Source: Clostridia bacterium (GTDB lineage Bacteria > Bacillota > Clostridia > Acetivibrionales > DSM-27016). From it: DNA of 52,679 bases. Both the position numbers and the translations under genes were made by a program. Location: assembly GCA_026414765.1 (NCBI GenBank), contig JAOAIJ010000013.1, positions 1 through 52,679 of the forward strand, in the 5' to 3' direction. Under the pieces are notes generated by a model. It saw only the letters and a program-made list of their open reading frames with translations. It was not told the DNA's origin and ran no database searches. Position 1 is the stretch's first letter; each line of letters starts with the position of its first letter. Below, piece after piece: positions 16,848 through 24,601 of the stretch.

Positions 16848-17897
16848 TCAGACTATTGCATCGACTGATCTTTTTAGTATAACCCTGAGTATTGCCAGCA
16901 CAGGTACCGATACAAGCATGCCTAATATTCCAAAAAACTCACCGCCTATCAGTACCGCCAGAATTGTCCCTACAGGATGGAGTCCCAGCCTTCCTTCGAT
17001 GATTTTGGGAGATATGAAAGCATTATCGACCTGTTGAATGATTACAAAAACGATAACAGTCCATACCGCTTTCATAGGAAAATCTATAAGCGCAACAGCT
17101 ACTGCAGGAATTGCACCGATTACCGGTCCAAAATAGGGTATTATATTTGCTATTCCCCCTATCAAGCCTAAAACCAGGGGGTATTTAACTCTTACGATAG
17201 AGAGTCCTATCATCTCCAATGTTCCTATAATTACAGCTGTCATTAACTGGCCCTGTATGAAATTTGACAATATCAGGTTAATATCCCTTCCGGCATTTGT
17301 AAGGCCATTCCTCCATCTCCTGGGTGTAAGCGATAATACTGAAGACCTGAAAAATTCTGCATCTTTAATAAAGTAATATGCAATTATCATAGCCAGTACC
17401 AGATCAAGAAAAAATGAAAGTGCTTCTATAAAAGAATATAACGACTGTTTTAGAGTCACAGCTATATAGTTCTGAGCTATAGCTGTACTGTTTCGTACCT
17501 GATCGAATATTGCACTTTTTACATCTTCCGGCCAATCACTTGATTGGATTACCAGAACAAATCTGTTGAACATACTCTGATACCTGGCGGTTATTTCCGG
17601 CAAAGTGGTCATCAATTCCTTAGTGTTGTTTATAAACTCAGGAACAATAAAAATTATGACCGTAATAAGTGTAAGGCTGAAAAGGAGATAAATTATCAAT
17701 ATGGCTAAGGATCTTCGTATTTTCTTTCTCTCAAGCCTCTTAACAACAGGATTTAGCAGATACGCAATTATTACAGCTAAAAAAAATGGGGCAAAAATCT
17801 TCCCCAATTTAAGCCTGTAGTGATAAAAAAACAAACTGATTATCAATATTACTATAAAAGCAATTATGTAAAAAACAATCTTTCTTTTATTTGTCAT
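16848..17897 (-). CDS. AI-2E / PerM-family membrane transporter
   Basis: 349 residues with about eight membrane segments. The pattern GKIFAPFFLAVIIAYLLNPVVKRLERKKIRRSLA near the N-terminus and GLIGGIANIIPYFGPVIGAIPAVAVAL near residue 240 are diagnostic of the AI-2E transporter family (UPF0118). Characterised relatives include AI-2 exporters, Na+/H+ antiporters and a sporulation channel protein (YtvI), so the substrate is open. It lies on the same strand as alaS but is separated by its own downstream gap and the alaS promoter, so it is probably a separate transcript. Confidence 0.88.
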   Translation of the reverse strand: MTNKRKIVFYIIAFIVILIISLFFYHYRLKLGKIFAPFFLAVIIAYLLNPVVKRLERKKIRRSLAILIIYLLFSLTLITVIIFIVPEFINNTKELMTTLPEITARYQSMFNRFVLVIQSSDWPEDVKSAIFDQVRNSTAIAQNYIAVTLKQSLYSFIEALSFFLDLVLAMIIAYYFIKDAEFFRSSVLSLTPRRWRNGLTNAGRDINLILSNFIQGQLMTAVIIGTLEMIGLSIVRVKYPLVLGLIGGIANIIPYFGPVIGAIPAVAVALIDFPMKAVWTVIVFVIIQQVDNAFISPKIIEGRLGLHPVGTILAVLIGGEFFGILGMLVSVPVLAILRVILKRSVDAIV

Positions 17898-17935
17898 AAG
17901 CTTTCCTATTAGTGGCTTAATCTATATCTTATGAT

Positions 17936-18011
17936 AAAAAGACTGGATTTTTTTCCAGTCTTTTGAGGATTTGAGATAATGAAAAACCAGCCTTAACGGC
18001 TTGTTTTTCAT
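17936..18011 (-). terminator. Two hairpins between the YtxH-like gene and the AI-2E gene
   Basis: First (18011-17981): AAAAAC-AGCC paired with GGCT-GTTTTT around a GTTAA-type loop, then T-rich; it suits the end of the YtxH-like gene. Second (17964-17936): AAAAGACTGG paired with CCAGTCTTTT around a run of A, also T-tailed. Both can terminate, giving strong insulation of the AI-2E gene. Confidence 0.8.
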
Positions 18012-18034
18012 AGATTATACATAAATACTAAAAT

Positions 18035-18217
18035 TTATCTGAATAAATCAACAACATCACCAATGATATTACCGGATTTCCTTAAAATATTTTTCCCATT
18101 ACGCATCATTTTTCTTCTACCCCTGCTCTTCATCATATCCGGGTTCACCATCATGCTTACAGACGCCCCTATAATACTTCCGATAATCATACCTCTTGTA
18201 AAGCCGCTTCTCATCAT
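18035..18217 (-). CDS. YtxH-like small membrane protein
   Basis: 60 residues from the ATG at 18217; GGAAGTGAT sits just before it, whereas the longer reading from 18271 has no such site. A Gly-rich membrane segment (RGMIIGSIIGASVSMMVNP) is followed by a strongly basic stretch (RGRRKMMRNGKNILRKSGN) and an amphipathic tail. This is the pattern of YtxH-domain proteins, small stress-associated membrane proteins of unknown function in Firmicutes. It could initiate at the next ATG (18214) instead. Confidence 0.72.
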   Translation of the reverse strand: MMRSGFTRGMIIGSIIGASVSMMVNPDMMKSRGRRKMMRNGKNILRKSGNIIGDVVDLFR

Positions 18218-18319
18218 ATCACTTCCTTTCATACATAAAAACAATCTATAAATATAATTTAAACAAAACATCTGGCTTTTATCCGTAATTTAATAAATAT
18301 CAATGAATTACCATCTTTT

Positions 18320-18850
18320 TCACTTTTCCAAATAATTCTTTAGCCCTCCACCGGTTCCGGTCATTTCCTCCGCCGCTTCCCTATCGACAATTATATTCTC
18401 TTCTCCAAATTCCACCTTGCCAAATAAAGGAAGAATATTACGACCAAGAACGATATCCTGTAGAAGGCCATCAGAAACTTCTATACCCTCTACTAAACCG
18501 GTTTTATGATCAAACAGAACATCTTTGACTATACCAAGATCTCTTCCCGTCCTTGTATAAACTTTCAATCCCCTGATTTCACCCTTATCCTTTAGCACTC
18601 CCGTACCTTCAAGCTTTTTCATGTTTTTGATGCAATCCGCTTCACCTACTACAACAGCATCCCTGCCCATATTTAAAACATCACTCATTAATACAATTTT
18701 TTTTCTTATTTCATACCCCTTGCTTTCCAGCAAAAAACCTTTGACTTCACGGGTTTTGGGACAGAATACGACATCTTTTACAATTCCCAACCTCTTGCCG
18801 TTTTCTATACAGATTACCGGTAAACCAATAGCCTCACTATATCTTTCCAA
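18320..18850 (-). CDS. PRC-barrel domain protein (two tandem barrels)
   Basis: 176 residues from a TTG at 18850, with GGAG eight bases upstream. It contains two PRC-barrel modules: residues about 5-75 (GLPVICIENGKRLGIVKDVVF) and about 88-165 (GLKVYTRTGRDLGIVKDVLFD). The repeated LGIVKDV core is obvious. PRC barrels act in RNA processing (RimM-like) and in unknown roles in sporulating Firmicutes (YlmC/YrrD-like). In Clostridia this gene often precedes YtxH and AI-2E genes, as it does here. Function unknown. The TTG start is inferred. Confidence 0.83.
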   Translation of the reverse strand: MERYSEAIGLPVICIENGKRLGIVKDVVFCPKTREVKGFLLESKGYEIRKKIVLMSDVLNMGRDAVVVGEADCIKNMKKLEGTGVLKDKGEIRGLKVYTRTGRDLGIVKDVLFDHKTGLVEGIEVSDGLLQDIVLGRNILPLFGKVEFGEENIIVDREAAEEMTGTGGGLKNYLEK

Positions 18851-18925
18851 AGCAATCGCTCCATTACTCTGATTTACTATTTTTATTATTACATTTACTT
18901 ATGAAAAAAATTCATGCTAAAGAAT

Positions 18926-18954
18926 TTGACTAAAATTGCATATTTAGATAAAAT
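18926..18954 (+). promoter_or_regulatory. Likely promoter of the DUF1015 gene
   Basis: Plus strand TTGACT, 17 bp, TAAAAT. The start point would be near 18961, giving a leader of about 130 bases before the ATG at 19093. Confidence 0.65.
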
Positions 18955-18960
18955 TAAAAA

Positions 18961-19092
18961 GCGCAGTTTACTGCGTGATGTAAATATACGGATAAAAGCA
19001 GCAAATGCCATAAAGCTGCTAAAAGCTTTTTTCTTATATCTGTATCAATACTTCAATTTTACGCATATTTGCGTTTCTTTGTGAGGTGTCAA
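18961..19092 (+). promoter_or_regulatory. Structured leader with a possible attenuator upstream of DUF1015
   Basis: The leader opens with a tight hairpin (CGCAGT TT ACTGCG, 18962-18975). Later, AGCAGC (18997-19002) can pair with GCTGCT (19015-19020). Alternatively AAAGCT (19012-19017) can pair with AGCTTT (19024-19029), followed by a T run, which looks like an intrinsic terminator. The two pairings share bases and exclude each other, as in an antiterminator/terminator switch. I recognise no known RNA class. The 6-bp terminator stem is short, so this is tentative. Confidence 0.45.
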
Positions 19093-20460
19093 ATGAATAG
19101 TGAAATAAAATACAATAAACATAACAAAATAGGTGTACTAGCCCCGGATATACTTATGCCGAATAAAGAAGTTGACCTGGAAAAATGGTCGGTAGTGGCA
19201 TGTGACCAGTATACCTCACAACCAGAATATTGGGGAAAAGTAAGTAGTTTTGTTGGTGATAGCCCATCTACTCTTAATCTGATATTTCCGGAAGTGTATC
19301 TTGAAGAAGATAATACAGGCGAAAGAATCAAAAATATCAATAATTCTATGAAAAAGTATATTGATGATGGTATTGTGATAGCTCATCCTTCATGCTTCAT
19401 ACTGATCGATAGAAAAACCAGTCACACAGAGTCAAGAAAAGGTCTTATAATGGCGGTAGACCTTGAGGAATACGATTATAACAAAGGCTCCCAGACCCTT
19501 ATAAGGGCTACAGAGGGAACGGTAATAGAAAGGCTTCCTCCAAGGATAAGAGTAAGGCAAAACGCTTCCATGGAACTTCCTCATGTCATGCTACTGATTG
19601 ATGATCCGGAGCGCACGGTTATTGAGCCTTTGATGCAAAAAATTTCAGGATATGAAAAGCTTTATGACTTTGTACTTATGATGGACAGCGGGTATTTAAA
19701 AGGATATAAGATAGATGATCCACAGACAGTTTCGTCTATAATTAAGGCACTAGAAAATCTGGCTGACCGCGAAGTATTCAATCGGAAGTACGGTGTTGAT
19801 AACGAAAAGGGTGTACTGCTGTTTGCAGTAGGAGACGGGAACCACTCACTTGCAACCGCTAAGGCATGTTGGGAAAACATCAAAAAAACTTTGAAAAGTG
19901 AAGACATTGAAAATCACCCTGCCAGGTATGCTTTAGTTGAATTGGTAAACGTGCATGATGATGGACTTGTATTTGAACCCATACACAGAGTGGTATTCAA
20001 TGTGAATTTCGAAAACGTACTCAACGGCCTGGTTGATTTTCTTTGCGATTGCAACGCATCATACAGGATGTATGAGACAAAAGAACAGATGCAGAAGGAT
20101 GCTGGAGATTTGTCCAAAAATAAAAAAGCTCATATACTTCCCTTTATTACAAACAAAGGTTATGGTCTTGTTGTAGTGGACAATCCTAAATGCAACCTGG
20201 AAGTAGGTACATTACAGGCTTTTCTGGACGAACTTGTCAAAAATGATAGTACCGTAAAAATAGACTATATCCACGGTGATGATGTAGTTTATTCCTTAGG
20301 CTCAAAGAAAGGTAATATAGGGTTTTACCTGCCTTCAATGAACAAAAATGATTTGTTCAAAACCGTTATACTGGATGGGGTACTTCCAAGGAAAACCTTT
20401 TCCATGGGCGAAGCAGATGAAAAAAGGTTCTACCTTGAATGCAGGAAAATCAGCTTATAA
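19093..20460 (+). CDS. DUF1015 family protein
   Basis: 455 residues from ATG 19093, preceded by GAGGTG; the reading from 19069 is longer but lacks a ribosome binding site. Family hallmarks are GVLAPDILMPNKE near the N-terminus, WSVVACDQYTSQPEYW near residue 40, and GDGNHSLATAKACWE near 260. DUF1015 has no proven activity. In many Clostridia it is encoded with serC-serA, which suggests a link to serine metabolism; here those genes lie about 10 kb away beyond the pilus cluster. The protein is soluble and shows no anomalies. It may be controlled by the leader at 18961-19092. Confidence 0.9.
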   Translation: MNSEIKYNKHNKIGVLAPDILMPNKEVDLEKWSVVACDQYTSQPEYWGKVSSFVGDSPSTLNLIFPEVYLEEDNTGERIKNINNSMKKYIDDGIVIAHPSCFILIDRKTSHTESRKGLIMAVDLEEYDYNKGSQTLIRATEGTVIERLPPRIRVRQNASMELPHVMLLIDDPERTVIEPLMQKISGYEKLYDFVLMMDSGYLKGYKIDDPQTVSSIIKALENLADREVFNRKYGVDNEKGVLLFAVGDGNHSLATAKACWENIKKTLKSEDIENHPARYALVELVNVHDDGLVFEPIHRVVFNVNFENVLNGLVDFLCDCNASYRMYETKEQMQKDAGDLSKNKKAHILPFITNKGYGLVVVDNPKCNLEVGTLQAFLDELVKNDSTVKIDYIHGDDVVYSLGSKKGNIGFYLPSMNKNDLFKTVILDGVLPRKTFSMGEADEKRFYLECRKISL

Positions 20461-20481
20461 TAAAATTAATAGAAATGCAAT

Positions 20482-20535
20482 GCACCCCAAATGTCATAAA
20501 CTCTAATAAATAGAATGACAAATGGGGTGCTTTTT
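20482..20535. terminator. Terminator between DUF1015 and the pilus operon
   Basis: Long hairpin: GCACCCC and TGTCAT on the left, ATGACA and GGGGTGC on the right, then TTTTTG on the plus strand. Ends the DUF1015 transcript and may also serve the minus-strand pilus operon. Confidence 0.88.
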
Positions 20536-20544
20536 GTACTGTAT

Positions 20545-21822
20545 TTACTGAGAAGAGGTTTTTCCAGTAACTTTGAGTGAATTCATTATCTTTTTGGCTA
20601 TAGGCCTCCACTCTTCCATTCTTCTTTCTGTGCACTCAAAACTGCATATCAGAAGCCTTCCATCCACTTCGGTAAAAAACATTAAAGCATAAATATTTGT
20701 ATATTCGGAAGGAGTCATACATTCAAGTACCCCCACATCCTTGCCGTTAATGCTGACAATCTTATCATCATACCAGACGGTAGAAGGGTGTAAAGCGTCA
20801 AAAACTGCTTTAGAGCTGTTTTTATATGCCTCCAGTTTTTCGCTGGGAACTGTCTCCTGTGTATAGTTCACTAAAATATTCACCGAAAAGTCATTATTCG
20901 TGAGTATAAAATCCGGTTTATCTTCAAACTTGTACTTTAGTTCAACTAATTTTTCCGGCATTTCCGTAAATAATTCCGGGATAAGAATTTCCGCCATATC
21001 GTCTGCAATAGGTATTTTTATTAAGTCAACTACTTTTTCTGTCTCTGGCGATACTTGTTCCTCCTTATACTTGTTGATCTTTGTATCAGTCTTGGTTTTT
21101 CCCCCTTGTATATTTCCAACATTATATTTAAAGTCAGCAGAGTCCGGCATTACAGTATAAACCTTAAAACTGACCTTCCCGCTGCACTCTTCACCCATCC
21201 TCGTCATTTCCAGTGTATCTGTAATTACCATTCCCTTGTGCTGTTCGTAATACTTCATAAAACTCATGTAGTCGCTGTATTTACCGGAAAAATCGAAAGT
21301 GATAGTCAACGAAGCTAGTTTGTCCTCTTTTTGTGAACTGCCGTCAGATAATTGCTGCTCACTGGCCTGTGATACGTTATTGGGGTCAATTCCAGATATC
21401 TGTGCTGTGCTATTCGAACCTTCCAGAATATTTGATGCAGCTTGTGTGCCAGCATCTGATTTTACTGCCCCTTTTACTGATGAGGCATCTCCCGAAAAGG
21501 AAATATTCTCTATGCCAAGATTATTCTTTTCGGCTATTGAATCCAGCTCCGAAATAATATCGGGCACTCTTACAGGTTGGGAAAGCTTTCCCCTTTTTTG
21601 AGCCATCTCACTTGCAATAGTATTTATTTCAGCTTTTATCTTTTCTATACGCTGCTTGCTGCCATTTGCCTGCTGAAGAAGGATCGTCTTTTGGCTGTAT
21701 TCATCCTTCAACCGGTTAATTTTTGCACTTTCAGGTTTGTAGACAAACCAAAAGTATAAAAACCCAAATGCTACTACACTCAGCAGTACAAGAAGAATTT
21801 TCTCCCTGTTTGTCAGTTTCAT
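20545..21822 (-). CDS. pilO: PilO-type pilus assembly protein with an extra C-terminal domain
   Basis: 425 residues, about twice the usual PilO. The N-terminus has a short cytosolic tail, one membrane segment (ILLVLLSVVAFGFLYFWFVY), a coiled coil (about 35-80) and a PilO-like ferredoxin fold to about 225. After a charged linker comes an extra domain (about 265-420). Its pattern (FSVNILVNYTQETV, SINGKDVGVLECMTPSEYTN, LLICSFECTERRMEEWRPI) resembles PsbP/DcrB/LpqN-type Mog1p folds. PilO pairs with PilN to link PilM on the cytosolic face to the envelope part. The start overlaps the pilN stop (ATGA), showing translational coupling. The C-terminal fold is my inference. Confidence 0.82.
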   Translation of the reverse strand: MKLTNREKILLVLLSVVAFGFLYFWFVYKPESAKINRLKDEYSQKTILLQQANGSKQRIEKIKAEINTIASEMAQKRGKLSQPVRVPDIISELDSIAEKNNLGIENISFSGDASSVKGAVKSDAGTQAASNILEGSNSTAQISGIDPNNVSQASEQQLSDGSSQKEDKLASLTITFDFSGKYSDYMSFMKYYEQHKGMVITDTLEMTRMGEECSGKVSFKVYTVMPDSADFKYNVGNIQGGKTKTDTKINKYKEEQVSPETEKVVDLIKIPIADDMAEILIPELFTEMPEKLVELKYKFEDKPDFILTNNDFSVNILVNYTQETVPSEKLEAYKNSSKAVFDALHPSTVWYDDKIVSINGKDVGVLECMTPSEYTNIYALMFFTEVDGRLLICSFECTERRMEEWRPIAKKIMNSLKVTGKTSSQ

Positions 21823-22394
21823 TTTTTTGCCTCACTGTTTTTATTATTTACTTCCTTCTTTAGCTGAATAGTGACAGTTACACTAAATGGACTGATCTTA
21901 CCTGTTATCCGGGATATGTTTATGTTTTCATACAGATTATCATCATGCAGCTTTTTAAGCAGTAACGACAAATCAGCCCTGTTTTCCCCTGAAAACCCGA
22001 ACTCTATCTCACCACCTGACCCGGCAGCATATTTGATACTTGTAGCAGTTATTGTAGCGGGCATGATACCGGACACTCTTTCTATAAGTTCTGTAACTTT
22101 TGTCTTATCAGAGGGAACTCCTGAAAGCATTTTCTCAAGCTCTTTACTTTCTTTGATCTTTTGTGCCAAACTGTTTTCAGCATCACTTAGGGCTTTTAAA
22201 GCACTATTGTCAATGGTTGCGGAAATATCTGCAACCCGTTTTTCCATATCCATTCTTTGAAGTCTTATATTCAGCAGCCCATAACCTATAGCAGTAATCA
22301 GAAGCACAACTGCAAATACCTTGAATGCAGTATGGATTATTCTCTGTTTTCTATATAATATTTTATCTGGTAGAAGGTTAATATCATTTATCAT
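21819..22394 (-). CDS. pilN: PilN-type pilus assembly protein
   Basis: 191 residues. MINDINLLPDKILYRKQRI is the conserved PilN N-terminal peptide that binds PilM. It is followed by one membrane segment (VFAVVLLITAIGYGLL), a coiled coil (ISATIDNSALKALSDAENSLAQKI region) and a periplasm-type ferredoxin fold. The gene starts right at the pilM stop and overlaps pilO by four bases. In the pilus machine, PilM-PilN-PilO form the alignment subcomplex that joins the cytosolic motor to the cell envelope. Confidence 0.88.
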   Translation of the reverse strand: MINDINLLPDKILYRKQRIIHTAFKVFAVVLLITAIGYGLLNIRLQRMDMEKRVADISATIDNSALKALSDAENSLAQKIKESKELEKMLSGVPSDKTKVTELIERVSGIMPATITATSIKYAAGSGGEIEFGFSGENRADLSLLLKKLHDDNLYENINISRITGKISPFSVTVTIQLKKEVNNKNSEAKK

Positions 22395-23478
22395 TTATTC
22401 ACCTCTGCACGCAGCACCTGCTATATTGGTAAACAGCGGGTATCGGTCAGATACAATACTCCCCTGGGATCCGTAACCTATAGTTTTATTATTTGAAAAT
22501 TTCACAGTATCCTCTGCTGATACAGCCCTGCATGGAATATTGAAAGCCTCTTGAATATATATATCCAGCCCTTTCATTCCCGCCGTCCCACCTGTAAGTA
22601 AAATTGTGTCAACTGCTTTACCCCCGCTTTTAGACATAAAATTTTGAAAGTGTTTATACAAATCGGCAAGAATAAGGTCAATCTGGCTGTTTATTATAGA
22701 CCCCACAGCTCTTGACATATCATCAGCAGTCTTGTTTTTCAGAAACTCCAATCCATATCTGATTTTATATTCTTCAGCTTCATCCCTCTCCAAATTCAAG
22801 CCTGTGGATATCATTATGTCAATTTTCTGTGAACTATGGTTCATTACCTGTTGATATACAGGTATCCCAGTATAAAAAATAACCATTTTAGCTGATATTG
22901 CTCCAAAATCAATCAATGCTATAGCCTTCTCGCTTTCTGTTCTATTGCCCGCAATACAGCGTTTCATATATTTGATCATTCCATTTATGGTAGTATCAAT
23001 CGCTATAGGTTTTACCCCGGCAGCTTTCAGTGATTCGCAAAAATCCATAAGCAATTCATTTTTGATAGAGGACATCAGAATATAGTTTGTATTCCTTGGA
23101 TTTTGCTTACTCGCAAGCAAAACCTTGTATCTGATAGTATACTCATTTATATCATACGGAAGGAACTCAGATGCATCCAGTTTTACCATCTGTTCAAGCT
23201 CCTTGGGTTTAGCAGCGGGAAGCTCTCTGTCACGGGTTACTACTAAAGAATCATTTATGATTACTACGGCTTTCTTCAATTTATACTTTCCTTTTGGTAA
23301 AACGTCTTTTAATAGAGATAAATTCATCCTTTTCTGCAATCCTTCCGTTCTGCACAAGAAATCTCGGTGTCTTAGCAACAACTGGCTCACTGATAGTTAT
23401 AGATTTCTTATCAATGACTATGTCGGCAATTTTTATGTTATAAGATCCAATATCTATCCCAAGATACCTCTGTACCAA
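22395..23478 (-). pseudogene. pilM: pilM split by a frameshift (two overlapping reading frames)
   Basis: PilM is an actin-like ATPase that binds the PilN tail. Its N-terminal piece is read from ATG 23478 (MVQRYLGIDIGSYNIKIADIV, with the phosphate loop DIGS) and stops at 23281. The rest is read in another frame down to 22395 (EFLPYDINEYTIRYKVLL, IALIDFGAISAKMVIFY, ILLTGGTAGMKGLD). The fit to PilM switches frames at about 23310-23325, where NGRIAEKDE is followed in the other frame by LSLLKDVLPKGKYKLKKA. One extra base (or two missing) would explain it. The second part could start at an internal ATG (23327) but would lack the first actin subdomain. Either a sequencing error, a real mutation or programmed frameshifting. 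Confidence 0.8.
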
Positions 23479-23508
23479 TTACATATCCCCCTATAAACCT
23501 TCATAATT

Positions 23509-24081
23509 TCATTTGTTTCCGTAGTATAAACAATAGTCCTTAAGACTATAGGTATTGCTTTGTCCCAAAGCGATACCTGTAGGATCGCCTGATGTAATCT
23601 TATTATCAAAATAAGCAGTTCTTAAGTTGTTTAGCAGTACCTCCCGATTCATTTCGTATGTCTGGTTTCCCGAAGACCCTTTTACTGTTAAATGGGTAAT
23701 AGCACTTCCTGACAAATTATAGACATAAAAGGTTATATCACTTATCATATCGACATCAAACTGGATTGAAGCCGAAGAAGTGTTGAAAGCAGTGAATTTG
23801 TTTCCGTTTACTTCAAAACCCCTTTGATATGTAACTGCGTCAGGTGGAGGTAATGTATTCAAAGTCACACCGAACTGGGTACAGTTTCTGATATTCTCAG
23901 TAAGATAATCAGCTGTATTCCTCACATTTCTCTGAATTTTTGCTTTGTTTTCTCCTTCATCAAAGGTTTTTGTCCCAAAAATATATAAAGAAACCGAAGC
24001 AGTTATAATCATAGCAATTAAAGTAACTGTGATAATAAGTTCAACCATTGTCAAACCTTTTTGGGAAAATATGCGAACGAT
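23509..24081 (-). CDS. Minor type IV pilin-like protein (PilW/PilJ type), start codon unresolved
   Basis: About 190 residues. The reading frame contains FSQKG followed by LTMVELIITVTLIAMIITAS: a class III (prepilin) cleavage site with Glu at mature position 5 and the N-terminal pilin helix. In frame upstream of the cleavage site there is no ATG, GTG or TTG; the first canonical codon (TTG 24054) is the mature Leu itself and would delete the leader. GGGGGAG lies six bases before an in-frame ATC (24081), which I use provisionally; ATA at 24072 is another option. The rest is beta-rich (ISDITFYVYNLSGSAITHL), as in minor pilins that prime assembly. It directly follows the upstream minor pilin. Confidence 0.7.
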   Translation of the reverse strand: MVRIFSQKGLTMVELIITVTLIAMIITASVSLYIFGTKTFDEGENKAKIQRNVRNTADYLTENIRNCTQFGVTLNTLPPPDAVTYQRGFEVNGNKFTAFNTSSASIQFDVDMISDITFYVYNLSGSAITHLTVKGSSGNQTYEMNREVLLNNLRTAYFDNKITSGDPTGIALGQSNTYSLKDYCLYYGNK

Positions 24082-24082
24082 G

Positions 24083-24586
24083 TTAAGCTCCCCCTTTCTT
24101 GAAAGCAGATAGGGAGATATACTCCGAGTTTGCTTTATAGAAATAAACGACAGTAACTTTTACACCGTTCAGGTTATTACTCAAGCCTTGTATTGGAGGG
24201 CTCACTGTTGTACTAACATTTTCTACGCTGAATTTAAAATCAGTTCCTGCGGTATATATGAAAGCCCCGGTATTATCAAATTCTGCACCAAGCATTAATC
24301 TTATTTCATTGACTTTCGCAGTTCTTCGCATTGCATCAGCGCTATTTACGGCATCTTCAATATTGCTGATTGTATATATCAAATCAATTTTTCCTTGCAG
24401 AACGGACATGGCCTTATTCTTATCACCCATAGAAAATATATGTGTATGGCTGACACTGAAAGCAGGAAAAATTCCCACAACAATGATACCGAGTATAGTC
24501 ACAGCAGCAACTACCTCTACCAGTGAAACACCCTTATTATTTTGACGGAGCTTATTCTTTAGATGCTCTTTGATTTTCATAAGCAT
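24083..24586 (-). CDS. Minor type IV pilin-like protein (PilV/PilI type)
   Basis: 167 residues. A basic leader ending QNNKG precedes the cleavage site and mature helix VSLVEVVAAVTILGIIVVGIFP, with Glu5 present. The C-terminal part is a small beta domain (GVKVTVVYFYKANSEYISL). It probably acts with its two neighbours in a tip or initiation complex. ATG 24586; the product is translationally close to both neighbours. Assignment to V/I type rests on size and position only. Confidence 0.85.
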   Translation of the reverse strand: MLMKIKEHLKNKLRQNNKGVSLVEVVAAVTILGIIVVGIFPAFSVSHTHIFSMGDKNKAMSVLQGKIDLIYTISNIEDAVNSADAMRRTAKVNEIRLMLGAEFDNTGAFIYTAGTDFKFSVENVSTTVSPPIQGLSNNLNGVKVTVVYFYKANSEYISLSAFKKGGA

Positions 24587-24601
24587 TAAGCCTCTGTTTT
24601 C

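Noticed and set aside
23327-23390. A PilM of 331 residues starting at 23390 as an intact gene
   Set aside because: It would miss the GIDIGS phosphate loop and the first actin subdomain, which are present in the adjacent overlapping frame, so a split gene is the better reading.
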